Positions 35,022-44,206 are shown, counted from the first letter of the stretch. The stretch is 64,000 nt of DNA from Desulfocicer sp963675955 (GCA_963675955.2 CAXXVR010000007.1:868001-932000); one strand, 5' to 3'. Notes: generated by a model from the letters alone, not told the origin. Program-made: numbers and translations.

Positions 35022-36791
35022 TCAGGAGGGCCAGCGATCAAAGGGCTGTGTCTCAAGGCTCATCATGCCGTCATGGCCTTTGTAAATATTAATCCAGGCA
35101 TTCCAGTTTTTTGTGTCCATGTCCGGGTAATCCAGTCGGTAATGGCTGCACCGGCTCTCTTTGCGCATCATGGAGGCCCTCAGTTTCATTTCGGCATTAA
35201 GAATCATATTGGATGTTTCATGGGCCAGGCGCAGCTCATGCATATCTGCAGCCCGGAGCATGGGACGGTGATGATCCCTGAGTTCTTCAATGTAGGCAAG
35301 GGCGGCGGTGAGCATTGCTTCTTTTTTGATATAGAGAACAAAATTGGGAATCATGATACCCTGGAGGGTCTGGGTCACCCAGGCCGGACTGTAGCCCCGC
35401 TCCCTTTTCAGGGGGGCCAGAATTTTTTCCTCAATTTTTAGTCGTTTCTCTTTGGAAATCACCGGCACTGTTATCTTTTTTGCATAGGCGGCGGCGGCCA
35501 CGGCGGCAATGGCGCCCTGCACCGCGGAACCGGCCAGGGAGGAGCCAATCTGGGTATAGATTCCTCCGGACATATGGGAACCCAGGGCGTCTCCAGCGGC
35601 GTAAAGCCCGGGGATATTGGATGCACCATTTTCATCCATGGGTACAAGCCCTTCGGCCTTGTGAATGGACATGCCCGCAGAAGCCCCCCCGGAGGGAACA
35701 CCTCCCATTCCCGGGGGATGGCCAGGACCTTTTCCATGGTCTTTGCCGGGGGGGAGACCGCCATGCCCTTTGTCACCCTCTCCACCCATGGGCGGACGAC
35801 CCGGAGAGTCAAAACCAGCAGGTCTGAAAGGCCCGCCTGCCATTTTCTGGCCAGACAACGGAGGCGCTGAATTTTTTTCACCTCCAGGACCCTGCCTGTA
35901 CACGTTATAATTCAGGTCAACCCCCAGATCATGGTGAATCTCAACCCCATTCACAGAAGGGGGGCCTTCCAGCATTCTTCCCCATTGCCCGAACACATCA
36001 GCCGGATTTTCCCGCCTGGCCGGATGTCCGTCATTCCACTCCTTGCCGGTGATTTTGGCTCCAATGTCATAAGCCATCATGGTGCCATCATGGGTGAGAT
36101 CACAAATGGGAAAGCCATTGGGCTTAAAGCCCCCTGCCCCGGTGCAGAGCACAACACTTTTTGCCGTAAAAAAATGAATGGTTGCTTCATCCAGATCAAA
36201 CCCGGCGGCCCCGGCTATTTTTCCATTTTCTTTTATAAGGTGGGTCAGCATCACCCGCTCCATTACCGGGATATTGCGTTGGTCCATGGGTTTTTTAAAC
36301 ACATTGGCATAGAGGGGGGTCTCAAAGAAGCCCCAGGCCTTTAACTCCTTTACCCTTTCCAGGGAGTGGGCCGCCATCTGCCTTGTGAACACAGGGTTAT
36401 TGGTTTCCAGGGCAGAACGGGATACCCCCTTGACAAACGCGTCCAGATCCATACTGGCCTTGGCTGGATCATGGGCAAAGATACCCCTGGCAAAGGGGGT
36501 CATCCCCGAAGCCCCGAGCCTGCCCTTGGACACCATGAGCACACTGGCCCCGGCATCGTGGGCCTTTACTGCAGTAAAAAGACCGGCCATGCCGCTTCCC
36601 ACAACAAGAACATCTGTCTTGTGTTCCGTGGACCCTATTTTATCCACATCAATTTCAGGAATGTTAGGTCTGCATTCCCCGGATGCCGCAGATACGCCCA
36701 GGGCTGCCATGGCCGCAACGCCTGCAGCGCCCCCGGCAATGGCCATGAAGTTGCGACGGGATATCTTTTTTTTATCTTTGAAGTCAGTCAT
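35022..36791 (-). CDS. Tat-exported FAD-dependent fumarate-reductase-like flavoprotein
   Basis: A 589-residue protein with a twin-arginine signal (ISRRNFMAIAGGAAGVAA). FAD-binding: TDVLVVGSGMAGLFTAVKA and the C-terminal IPGLYAAGDALG. The segment RKESRCSHYRLDYPDMD is characteristic of fumarate reductase/succinate dehydrogenase/AprA-type flavoprotein subunits. Between them (about residues 285-390) lies a Gly/Pro/His-rich low-complexity insertion that I have not seen in relatives. It probably acts in the periplasm as an oxidoreductase. A two-cluster ferredoxin gene precedes it on the same strand and the beta-helix lipoprotein follows. Substrate not evident. Confidence 0.8.
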   Translation of the reverse strand: MTDFKDKKKISRRNFMAIAGGAAGVAAMAALGVSAASGECRPNIPEIDVDKIGSTEHKTDVLVVGSGMAGLFTAVKAHDAGASVLMVSKGRLGASGMTPFARGIFAHDPAKASMDLDAFVKGVSRSALETNNPVFTRQMAAHSLERVKELKAWGFFETPLYANVFKKPMDQRNIPVMERVMLTHLIKENGKIAGAAGFDLDEATIHFFTAKSVVLCTGAGGFKPNGFPICDLTHDGTMMAYDIGAKITGKEWNDGHPARRENPADVFGQWGRMLEGPPSVNGVEIHHDLGVDLNYNVYRQGPGGEKNSAPPLSGQKMAGGPFRPAGFDSPGRPPMGGEGDKGHGGLPPGKDHGKGPGHPPGMGGVPSGGASAGMSIHKAEGLVPMDENGASNIPGLYAAGDALGSHMSGGIYTQIGSSLAGSAVQGAIAAVAAAAYAKKITVPVISKEKRLKIEEKILAPLKRERGYSPAWVTQTLQGIMIPNFVLYIKKEAMLTAALAYIEELRDHHRPMLRAADMHELRLAHETSNMILNAEMKLRASMMRKESRCSHYRLDYPDMDTKNWNAWINIYKGHDGMMSLETQPFDRWPS

Positions 36792-36865
36792 TTATACCTC
36801 TAAATTTTTCTCTGACGTTTTTGTCTCTTGTTATGCACAAACAGGCGCACCAAATAATGGATAGA

Positions 36866-37081
36866 TCATCCCCATGAAACCACCACAGGAATGGATTTTT
36901 CCGGTGAAATAGTGATGGCATTGGCAGGACAATACATGCTGCACAGATGGCACATCTGGCAGTCTGCCGGATATTTGATAAATGCCTTTCCCGTCTCTGT
37001 ATCCTGGCGCAGGACATCCGTGGGACATGTTTGAACGCAGGTTCCGCAGCCGATACAACCTTTAATGCTTTTGATGGTCAT
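36866..37081 (-). CDS. 4Fe-4S ferredoxin subunit
   Basis: A 71-residue ferredoxin with two cluster motifs, CIGCGTCVQTCPTDV and CQMCHLCSMYCPANA. The ATG at 37081 has AGAGG upstream; an earlier frame start is not supported. Lacking its own signal peptide, it may be carried with the Tat flavoprotein whose gene starts 74 bp downstream, or act in the cytoplasm. It resembles the AprB/fumarate-reductase-type small electron-transfer partners. Its promoter region holds the second copy of the phased TGTAAAG operator. Confidence 0.85.
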   Translation of the reverse strand: MTIKSIKGCIGCGTCVQTCPTDVLRQDTETGKAFIKYPADCQMCHLCSMYCPANAITISPEKSIPVVVSWG

Positions 37082-37165
37082 TTCTTCAAACCTCTTCTTT
37101 ACTTTTTTTTGCATAAAAAAAAACGGGTTGTTTCACCCTGAGTGAATCAGAATATAGCTGAAAAA

Positions 37166-37215
37166 TGTAAAGGAAATTTGTTGATGAAAGACGGAAGTGT
37201 AAAGACTTTGTAAAG
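37166..37215. promoter_or_regulatory. Three-site direct-repeat operator (copy 2)
   Basis: TGTAAAG at 37166, 37198 and 37209, identical in number and spacing to 31777-31826. The intervening AATTTGTTG is also kept. It lies between the divergent ferredoxin and histidine-kinase genes, so one regulator could control both directions here as well. Confidence 0.75.
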
Positions 37216-37301
37216 TAGATTGCCACGGTGAACCGGATGTTATAAAACCCACATATCCTGGCGGATACAACCCATAAACCAATACCGGCCCGGGAACCAC
37301 A

Positions 37302-38861
37302 ATGATAAAACCATTCTCATCTTTATTTACAAAAATACTGGCCTGGTTCTTTTTGAACCTGATTCTGTCTGCGGCCCTGGTGACGCTGTTTTTCTCCTTT
37401 CAGCCCCAGGTAAACTTTTACTCTATCTTTGGGCAACAGATTTCCCAGCGACTGCGGGCCGCAGGTATGTTGATTTCCCATGATCTGAACAAAACCCCCC
37501 GGAAAAACTGGTCTCAAATTCTAACCAGGCACCAGGAAACCCAGCAGGTGAATTTTGCACTGGTACTGGCAGACGGCTCTTGTTTCAGCGACATCAGTGG
37601 GAAACCGCCCAAAGAAGTCATCATAAACGCAAGGCAAACCCTGGAACTTCCCCCTTCCAGGGGAGAAGCTCCCCCCCATGTTTTTTTTGATCCCCAGGGC
37701 ATGGGAAAAAACCACGGTATTGACAATAACAAGGATACTCACAAAAAATTTTTTCCCCATCCCCCCATGGGAAAAGGCCGGCCACCGGAACTGGAACCCC
37801 TGCTTGCAAAGCCACATCTGATAATGAAAACCCGGAACCCCAAACGTTATTGGACCGGCATTAAAATTCCATTATCACTTAACGCTTCGTCCCGTCCAAA
37901 ACCCGGCCTGCTTCTGGTTTCTTCTGATTCAATAACGGGCAACGGCTTCTTTTTTGATCCCCTGCCCTGGATTTTGGTTGCAGGGGCAGTCTTATTGATT
38001 TCGATGTTATTATGGGTTCCTCTGGTCAGAAATATTACAAAGCCCTTACGCCGAATGACCCTTGCCGCAGAGGAGATTGCCCGGGGACGATTTGATGTCA
38101 CCATCAATGAACCCCGCACCGACGAAATCGGGCGGCTTGCAAAGGCCATTAATCACATGACCTCACGGCTGGCAGCGTTTGTGACGGGGCAGAGACGATT
38201 CTTAGGAGACGTATCCCATGAGCTGGGCTCACCCATCTCACGCATTCAGATGGGGCTGGCCATCCTGGAACAGCGGACAACCGGGGAAAACCAGATCCGG
38301 GTAAAAGACGTTCTGGAAGATGTGGACCATTTGGGTCAACTGGTCAACGAACTGCTTGCCTTTTCCCGGGCGGAAATAAATGCAAAGAGCGTTAAACTGA
38401 CCATCGTAAATTTACACCCTCTGGTTGAGGAGGTGATAAAACGTGAAGAAAGCGGAAATACAACAATTGTTAATGAAATATCCCCGGATATTCGGGTCAA
38501 GGCAGCTCCGGATCTTTTAACCCGGGCCGTTGCCAATCTGATCCGAAATGCCGTGAAACATGCAGGGCATGCCGGGCCTGTTCATATTTCTGCTGAAACC
38601 CAGAAAGATAAAATTGCCCTGATTGTCCGGGATGCCGGTCCCGGTGTTCCTGAAACCATGCTGGATCAGCTGTTTGAACCGTTCTTTCGTCCTGAGGCCT
38701 CAAGAACCCGGGATTCCGGTGGAGTCGGGCTGGGACTTGCCATTGTCAAAACCTGCATTGAAACCTGCCAGGGAACGGTATTTGCCTGCAATGACAAGTC
38801 CAATGGATTTACCGTTACGATCACATTAAAAAACGGATCAGGGTATAGTCATAACTTGTAG
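37302..38861 (+). CDS. Membrane sensor histidine kinase
   Basis: A 519-residue kinase. One N-terminal TM (LNLILSAALVTLFF), a periplasmic sensor of about 175 residues, a second TM near 215-240 (ILVAGAVLLISMLLWVPL), HAMP (RNITKPLRRMTLAAEEI), HisKA (LGDVSHELGSPISRIQMGL) and HATPase (NLIRNAVKHAG, GGVGLGLAIVK). The sensor is rich in Pro, His, Lys and Gly (HKKFFPHPPMGKGRPPE), reminiscent of metal or polyelectrolyte sensing. The CpxA-like layout and shared operator suggest pairing with the OmpR-type regulator at 32067. Stop codon TAG followed by about 25 sense codons in frame. Confidence 0.88.
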   Translation: MIKPFSSLFTKILAWFFLNLILSAALVTLFFSFQPQVNFYSIFGQQISQRLRAAGMLISHDLNKTPRKNWSQILTRHQETQQVNFALVLADGSCFSDISGKPPKEVIINARQTLELPPSRGEAPPHVFFDPQGMGKNHGIDNNKDTHKKFFPHPPMGKGRPPELEPLLAKPHLIMKTRNPKRYWTGIKIPLSLNASSRPKPGLLLVSSDSITGNGFFFDPLPWILVAGAVLLISMLLWVPLVRNITKPLRRMTLAAEEIARGRFDVTINEPRTDEIGRLAKAINHMTSRLAAFVTGQRRFLGDVSHELGSPISRIQMGLAILEQRTTGENQIRVKDVLEDVDHLGQLVNELLAFSRAEINAKSVKLTIVNLHPLVEEVIKREESGNTTIVNEISPDIRVKAAPDLLTRAVANLIRNAVKHAGHAGPVHISAETQKDKIALIVRDAGPGVPETMLDQLFEPFFRPEASRTRDSGGVGLGLAIVKTCIETCQGTVFACNDKSNGFTVTITLKNGSGYSHNL

Positions 38862-38916
38862 AGTAGATATTTAATTTCAGCCAATTTAGTGGTTGCAATC
38901 CATCTATTTTTCTCCA

Positions 38917-39420
38917 TCAGCACTGGTTGAGATGAGACTGGCATTTTTTTTCCTGGCGCTTTTCAGCCAGACGTAATTTTCTTCTGGAAATAGCCTCTTT
39001 GTTGCGCCGGATATCCTCCGATGTGACCAATTTTAAAGGGGGAATCGACACAGGTTTTTTGTTATCATCCAGAGCCACAAAGGTCAGGTATGCAGAGGCC
39101 AGATGCACCATGGTTCCGGTCAGAAGATCCTCAGATTCCACACGAACACCGATTTCCATGGATGTTTTTCCAATCATGTTAATACCGGCTTTTATCGTTA
39201 TCAGATTTCCGATGAAGCAGGGATTATGAAAATCAAGCCTGTCTATGGATGCGGTCACACAAATCCTCCTGGTATGACGAACACCCACAACACCGGCCGC
39301 ATTATCAATTTCCTTCATTATGACACCACCGTGAACAATACCTGCCGGATTTGCATCCTGGGGTAACATTACCTTTGAGATAACAACACTGGAATCCCGT
39401 GTACTTTTCTGATTTTTCAT
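38917..39420 (-). CDS. Acyl-CoA thioesterase, YciA/BFIT hot-dog type
   Basis: A 167-residue single hot-dog protein. The motif NPAGIVHGGVIMKEIDNAAG, followed by RICVTASIDRLDFHNP and LLTGTMVHLASAYLTFVALD, is that of the HotDog ACOT-type acyl-CoA thioesterases. The C-terminus is a charged helix (RRKLRLAEKRQEKK). It releases CoA from acyl-CoA thioesters in the cytoplasm. Start supported by AAAGGT. It lies 67 bp before the MscS stop on the same strand; no functional link visible. Confidence 0.88.
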   Translation of the reverse strand: MKNQKSTRDSSVVISKVMLPQDANPAGIVHGGVIMKEIDNAAGVVGVRHTRRICVTASIDRLDFHNPCFIGNLITIKAGINMIGKTSMEIGVRVESEDLLTGTMVHLASAYLTFVALDDNKKPVSIPPLKLVTSEDIRRNKEAISRRKLRLAEKRQEKKCQSHLNQC

Positions 39421-39487
39421 ATGTATACCTTTACAATTTTAAATTTAAATGTGGCTGTCAAACGGCACAACCTCTTTTTCAGGGATG

Positions 39488-41980
39488 TCATTTCCCCGTT
39501 TTCTGAAATATCCCAGAGGGAACATCCATTATATGAACATCCTGCTGGGGAAAGGGAATAACCACATCATGTTCCCTGAAAAGCTTGTCAATCTCAAATC
39601 GCAGCTGACTTTCGGCCGTCACAAAATCATCAATGCTGGACCAGAACCGCAATTTAAAGTCTAGGGAGCTTGACCCAAAATCAAGAAACAGCACCGAAGG
39701 TTTCCGGGGATAGGTGTATACTTCCTTCACCGCATCTGCTGCCCTTAACAATAAAGTTTTCACCAATTCAGTGTCCGAACCATAGGCCACCCCCACCAGA
39801 AGATCCCTTCTGATGTAAGGGTCCTGATGGCTCCAGTTGATCACTTTGGCGCTGATAAATTCAGAATTGGGAATAATTAATGAGGCATTGGTATAGGTCT
39901 GCACCAGGGTGGATCGAACATTTATTTTTTTCACTTCCCCCCAGATATCACCCACTTCCACCACATCTCCCACCTGTATGGGGCGTTCAAACAACAAGAT
40001 CAACCCGCTGATGAAGTTGCTGAATATATTTTGAAGCCCAAATCCAAGCCCGATACTGAGAGCACCAAAGGCAACGGTGAGAGACGTGGTGTCAAGACCG
40101 AAAACATTTAAACTGATGAGGATACCAATTCCCCAGATGATATAAACAGAGATGGTAATAACCGACTCTTTTGCCCCGGTGGACAGCCCACTCTGCTTTA
40201 AAATATGATCCGACATCAACCGTTTCCACATACGGGTGAAAAAATAGGTGGCAAGTATGACCAGCAGCCAGTAGCCACAACCGGCAAGGCTCAATTGAAA
40301 ATTGCCCATCATATATTTCCGGTTAAAGTTCTCCCATAAAAAAGGAAAAAACAGATCACTGATACCCCAGGAAAAGGCCAGCCCGGTCACAGCAAAGGCA
40401 ATAATGAAAAAATAAATACCGTTGGAAAAAATCCAGTACAGGGGAGAAAAGACCCCATGGGTCTGTCTGGACTCGGATACAAATTTATTCTTGAATTTGC
40501 GGTCGATATCCTTCATGGAATAAAACAGCAGACCACAGACACACAGAACCACAATGGAAATGCCCCAGGAGATATACCACCAGGCGGAGAAATTACCATA
40601 TCCTGAAATTTCTGCAAAAAGCCCGGAAACAACCACCACCTTTGACCATATATTTAATAACTTGATTCCCATGGAAGCTGTTGGAATTTTTGTCTTTACA
40701 AAATCTCTCCAGAACAGAAAAACTCCCACCAGCAGCACAATCTCCGAAGAAATTTTGATGAGCGCCAGCAGCGCACTTTCCAGTGATAGAAAACGGTAAA
40801 ACAACAGATACACAAGGGCATACAGTCTCACTCCGATAACAAAGGCATTTTTCCATTTAAACAGGGCATTGAAAAGCTCATGGCCTTTTTCATTGACGAT
40901 GAGACGAATGGAATCCGCAGCAATTTTTGTGCAAAGACAGACAATCAAAAGGGTTTTAAAAAAATTAATGGTATCGGGAAAAACTACGTAAAAGCTGGTC
41001 TTGGACAATGTGATGGTAAGAAATATCCAGAAAATATAAAACAGTGAATCCTCAAACACGATGAGGGGATACCCCGTCCGCCGGGAAATAATATTGGAGT
41101 ATCCTTCTTTGCTGCGGATCAGGTTTAAACCCTTTCTGAAAAAAAAGCTGATCAGAAAAAAAACCACCAGGATAATCACAGATCTCAAGTTCATCTGTTC
41201 CTGGAACTGGGACACTTGATCTCGGGTAAACAACTGGCTGACCGTTGAAAAGGAAAGTACCAGCTCCTTTGCCACGGTGGTTGGAGAAAAGGTTTTTAAT
41301 TCAATCTCGTTGCGCTGGAACAGCTGGCCGCCCTTTCTATCTTTCAATTCCTTTCTCAAGGTCACCCGAATATCTTTAAAGGCGGTTAGCAGATCATCTT
41401 CAGCCTTTATCTCGGAACCCACCACATCCAGAAGAGTCAGCAATACTTTTTTCTGTTTTTCCAAAAGGGTACGGTAAGCTTTAAACTTCTTAATATCCGC
41501 AGTTTTGTCCATCCCTTCTCTGTCCGTGCTGCCTTTGGGAATGGACTCTGCCTCTTTTATCCGCTCATCAATCAACTGGATTTTATCCTGTACCCCTGAA
41601 AGGGCCTGACGTATTTTCGTATCCCGTTCCCCTGCCTTTTGGATCTTTGATTGAATCAAGGTGGTGGTGATATCCACTTCCTCCAGACCTTTTCCAATAA
41701 CCGAGATGCTTATATCGGGGACAATAAGGAAATTACGAAGGGAATTGATCTGGGTCCGGTAAATCTGCTGCTGGGCCATAAGCTCTTCAAAGATCTTCTT
41801 TTCCATCACAAGATCTTTTTCAAGGGCATCCAGAACCTCCCTGGCGGATTCAACGGCCTGCTCAAACTGCACCTGGTTATTTTTATCGTCCACTAATGGT
41901 GCAGCCACATGGGGTTGGGCATATAATACCGATGACAGCCACACCAGGCCCACCGTCAACAAGAGAACGTTTTTTTTCAT
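39488..41980 (-). CDS. MscS-family mechanosensitive channel, large type
   Basis: An 830-residue membrane protein. Signal peptide 1-21 (LLTVGLVWLSSVLYAQ), a long periplasmic coiled coil (about 30-240), several TM helices in the middle, and a C-terminal MscS core: pore-lining helix in FGALSIGLGFGLQNIFSNFISGL (about 640-662), then FERPIQVGDVVEVGDIWGEV and the beta domain with RSTLVQTYTNASLIIPNSEFI. This is the MscK/YjeP-like domain plan. It opens under membrane tension to release solutes. Its ATG overlaps the stop of the upstream sigma-54 activator (ATGA), so the two are translationally coupled. Confidence 0.9.
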   Translation of the reverse strand: MKKNVLLLTVGLVWLSSVLYAQPHVAAPLVDDKNNQVQFEQAVESAREVLDALEKDLVMEKKIFEELMAQQQIYRTQINSLRNFLIVPDISISVIGKGLEEVDITTTLIQSKIQKAGERDTKIRQALSGVQDKIQLIDERIKEAESIPKGSTDREGMDKTADIKKFKAYRTLLEKQKKVLLTLLDVVGSEIKAEDDLLTAFKDIRVTLRKELKDRKGGQLFQRNEIELKTFSPTTVAKELVLSFSTVSQLFTRDQVSQFQEQMNLRSVIILVVFFLISFFFRKGLNLIRSKEGYSNIISRRTGYPLIVFEDSLFYIFWIFLTITLSKTSFYVVFPDTINFFKTLLIVCLCTKIAADSIRLIVNEKGHELFNALFKWKNAFVIGVRLYALVYLLFYRFLSLESALLALIKISSEIVLLVGVFLFWRDFVKTKIPTASMGIKLLNIWSKVVVVSGLFAEISGYGNFSAWWYISWGISIVVLCVCGLLFYSMKDIDRKFKNKFVSESRQTHGVFSPLYWIFSNGIYFFIIAFAVTGLAFSWGISDLFFPFLWENFNRKYMMGNFQLSLAGCGYWLLVILATYFFTRMWKRLMSDHILKQSGLSTGAKESVITISVYIIWGIGILISLNVFGLDTTSLTVAFGALSIGLGFGLQNIFSNFISGLILLFERPIQVGDVVEVGDIWGEVKKINVRSTLVQTYTNASLIIPNSEFISAKVINWSHQDPYIRRDLLVGVAYGSDTELVKTLLLRAADAVKEVYTYPRKPSVLFLDFGSSSLDFKLRFWSSIDDFVTAESQLRFEIDKLFREHDVVIPFPQQDVHIMDVPSGIFQKTGK

Positions 41981-43485
41981 TTTTTATAGCTCTCCTTATG
42001 TATCCCCAGCTGTTTCATTTTATTGTAAAGTCCCCGGGGATGAATACCCGCAAGTTCCGCAGCCTTGCCCACCCGTCCCCTGGTTTTTAAAAGCACCCGT
42101 TCAAGATAGATTTTTTCCACCTGTTTTAGAACCTCTTCTGTCACCTGGGGAAGGGTTTTTCCTTCCCAGTTGCCCACATCAAATTCATATTTATCCTTGA
42201 AATCTGGTTTCTTTTCCTGTGAATCGACAATCTCTCCATCGGAAAAAGAGGCAGGACGAACATCATCTCCCCCGGGACAGAGCATCTTTTTTTCATTTTC
42301 AGAATTCCTCCCCGTTAAAATACCTTCGGGCAGATTCTTCAGGGTAATGATATTCTCCCGGCACAGGAGCATGGCCCGTTCAATGACATTCATCAACTCC
42401 CTGACATTACCGGGCCAGGCGTATCGACTCATGACGGCCAGGGCCTCGTCGGAAATGGCCACCACATCCCGTCCTATCCTCTTGCGGTAATGGGAAATAA
42501 AGCTTCGAATCAAGGCCGGAATATCTTCTTTTCGACGACTCAGGGGGGGGATGGTCAAAGAAATAACGCTGATGCGGTAAAACAGATCACGACGAAACCG
42601 CCCCTGCTCAATCTCCTGTTCCAGATCCTTGTTGGTGGCGGCAATGATTCTTACATCCACCCAGGTGGGTTCTTCTCCGCCAATGGGGACAATTTCATAC
42701 TCCTGGAGTACCCGGAGCAGTTTGGTCTGAAGGTGCAGGGGCATGTCCCCGATTTCATCCAAAAAAATGGTGCCGCCATGGGCCAGTTCAAAACTGCCCC
42801 GACGGGCACGAATGGCACCGGTAAAAGCTCCCTGCTCGTGCCCGAAAAGCTCACTTTCCAGCAGCTGATCAGGTAATGCTGCGGTATTTACAGCAACAAA
42901 AGGACCGTTGGACCGGGGACCCTCTGCGTGGATAGCCTTGGCCAGATGCTCCTTTCCAACCCCGGTTTCACCGAGAATCAACAGTGTCGTATCGCTTGTA
43001 ACTACCTGGTGCACCTCTTCCATGAAAATCTGCATCTGCTGGCTGTCTGACACAAAATCACTGATTTTGGGCTTGAGGCGCCCCTTGCGATCATATCGAT
43101 CCATAAGATTGTACTGCCGGCGCGAGTCAATGATGGTTTCCATGACCTCAACAAGTCTGGGGGTAACCACACCGGAATAGAGGACGGAATCCGCCCCCGC
43201 TGCCAGCAGAACGGCGTGGTCTTCGGAGGAGTCATTGGCATGCAGGACAATGGTTATGGGATTTTCCGGCAGATTATTTAATATGGAAAGACCCGATTCC
43301 ACCGGTTTGGGGATCATGGTATCACTGATGAGAAAAATATCTGCACAGCTTCTCACCAGGGATTGCCAGGCACTGTTGTTGGAGCCAAAACGCTTGATCT
43401 GAAGATCGGAGATGGCATCCAGCTTTCCGGCTATTTTTGTTTCCAGTTTTTTATCATTGATGGCCAACGCCAGTCTGAGCAGCAT
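41977..43485 (-). CDS. Sigma-54-dependent transcriptional activator
   Basis: A 502-residue enhancer-binding protein. N-terminal 125 residues look like a receiver fold but with a loosely conserved acidic pocket (ADIFLISDTMIP). AAA+ domain about 150-380: Walker A GETGVGKEHLAKAIH, GAFTGA loop contacting sigma-54 (FGHEQGAFTGAI), Walker B GGTIFLDEIGD and R-fingers. C-terminal Fis-type HTH (KAAELAGIHPRGLYNKMKQ). No kinase is adjacent, so it may sense by other means. It is divergent from a sigma-54 promoter that heads the SpeD/GNAT/ATP-grasp/decarboxylase operon, its most likely target. ATG with AGGAGA upstream. Confidence 0.92.
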   Translation of the reverse strand: MLLRLALAINDKKLETKIAGKLDAISDLQIKRFGSNNSAWQSLVRSCADIFLISDTMIPKPVESGLSILNNLPENPITIVLHANDSSEDHAVLLAAGADSVLYSGVVTPRLVEVMETIIDSRRQYNLMDRYDRKGRLKPKISDFVSDSQQMQIFMEEVHQVVTSDTTLLILGETGVGKEHLAKAIHAEGPRSNGPFVAVNTAALPDQLLESELFGHEQGAFTGAIRARRGSFELAHGGTIFLDEIGDMPLHLQTKLLRVLQEYEIVPIGGEEPTWVDVRIIAATNKDLEQEIEQGRFRRDLFYRISVISLTIPPLSRRKEDIPALIRSFISHYRKRIGRDVVAISDEALAVMSRYAWPGNVRELMNVIERAMLLCRENIITLKNLPEGILTGRNSENEKKMLCPGGDDVRPASFSDGEIVDSQEKKPDFKDKYEFDVGNWEGKTLPQVTEEVLKQVEKIYLERVLLKTRGRVGKAAELAGIHPRGLYNKMKQLGIHKESYKK

Positions 43486-43608
43486 GTGTTTCTCCTGAAG
43501 CCTTCAGAGATTAAGGTATCCTTGATTTTTTTTATTCTATCCATGTGCTTTCGACGGTGGTCATAGTATTTGGTCTGTCATCATAGGGGGCATGCCAATG
43601 AAAAAAAC

Positions 43609-43620
43609 TGCCATATGGCA
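43609..43620. promoter_or_regulatory. Perfect palindrome, candidate activator site
   Basis: TGCCATATGGCA is a perfect 12-bp palindrome about 200 bp upstream of the sigma-54 promoter and 124 bp from the activator start. Distance and symmetry suit an upstream activating sequence for the divergent enhancer-binding protein. Inferred only. Confidence 0.4.
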
Positions 43621-43812
43621 ACACAGGAAACATAAAAGATGGCCAAACGTCCAAATAATTCGGTATTCAAAATCCAGTTTTTACTTTTTCAGTATATAAT
43701 TTCTTAATTTTCAACATATATTAAAGAAAAAAAATACCTATAATTCCCAATCCAGAAATTTAATATTTTTTATTCAAACAATATCAATACCATAGATAAC
43801 AGATATTCAAAA

Positions 43813-43828
43813 TGGCACACACCTTGCT
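43813..43828 (+). promoter_or_regulatory. Sigma-54 promoter
   Basis: TGGCACACACCTTGCT has GG at -24 and GC at -12 with ten bases between, matching the sigma-54 consensus. It points at the operon starting with the small protein at 43994. The surrounding 508-bp gap is AT-rich and otherwise contains the palindrome at 43609 and no convincing gene. Confidence 0.8.
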
Positions 43829-43993
43829 ATAAACCAGAACATGCACAAAGATGCATGAACCGAGCGATTGGCATGGGAGCGTGAACCCGGGACAATCACA
43901 TCTTTAGAAAAGCATTTCAACAAGGTGTCAACGCTTCTTGAACACTGATGGGTATCAAAGTTTGACAACAATTTGAAAAAGAGACCAAAAAAA

Positions 43994-44206
43994 ATGAAAA
44001 AAGCCAAAACCAGATACATTAAAAACAGCGATGGCAGCAAGAAAACAAGTTTAAAATTCAAGGACACCCTTGATGATGAATTTTATGAGGACGAGGATAC
44101 AACAGAATCAAAGAAACGTAAAGATGTGGGGAAACGCCTCCATCGTAAAAAGACCGCCAAAGATGACTTTCTGGATGATGAGCTCAGAGGCAAGAAACAA
44201 CGCTGA
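43994..44206 (+). CDS. Small highly charged protein of unknown function
   Basis: About 70 residues from the ATG at 43994 (a TTG start 21 bp earlier is possible). Composition is extreme: Lys/Arg clusters at both ends (MKKAKTRYIK, KKRKDVGKRLHRKK) and an acidic centre (DTLDDEFYEDEDTTE). No known fold is recognisable, and it is probably largely unstructured. It is the first gene behind the sigma-54 promoter and lies 97 bp before the SpeD-like gene. It could bind a polycation, nucleic acid or an enzyme of the operon, but nothing in the sequence decides this. Confidence 0.6.
   Translation: MKKAKTRYIKNSDGSKKTSLKFKDTLDDEFYEDEDTTESKKRKDVGKRLHRKKTAKDDFLDDELRGKKQR

Noticed and set aside
43807..44067. 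An 86-codon minus-strand frame over the sigma-54 promoter
   Set aside because: It is hydrophobic only because it is antisense to a Lys-rich gene; it lacks a ribosome site and covers the promoter.
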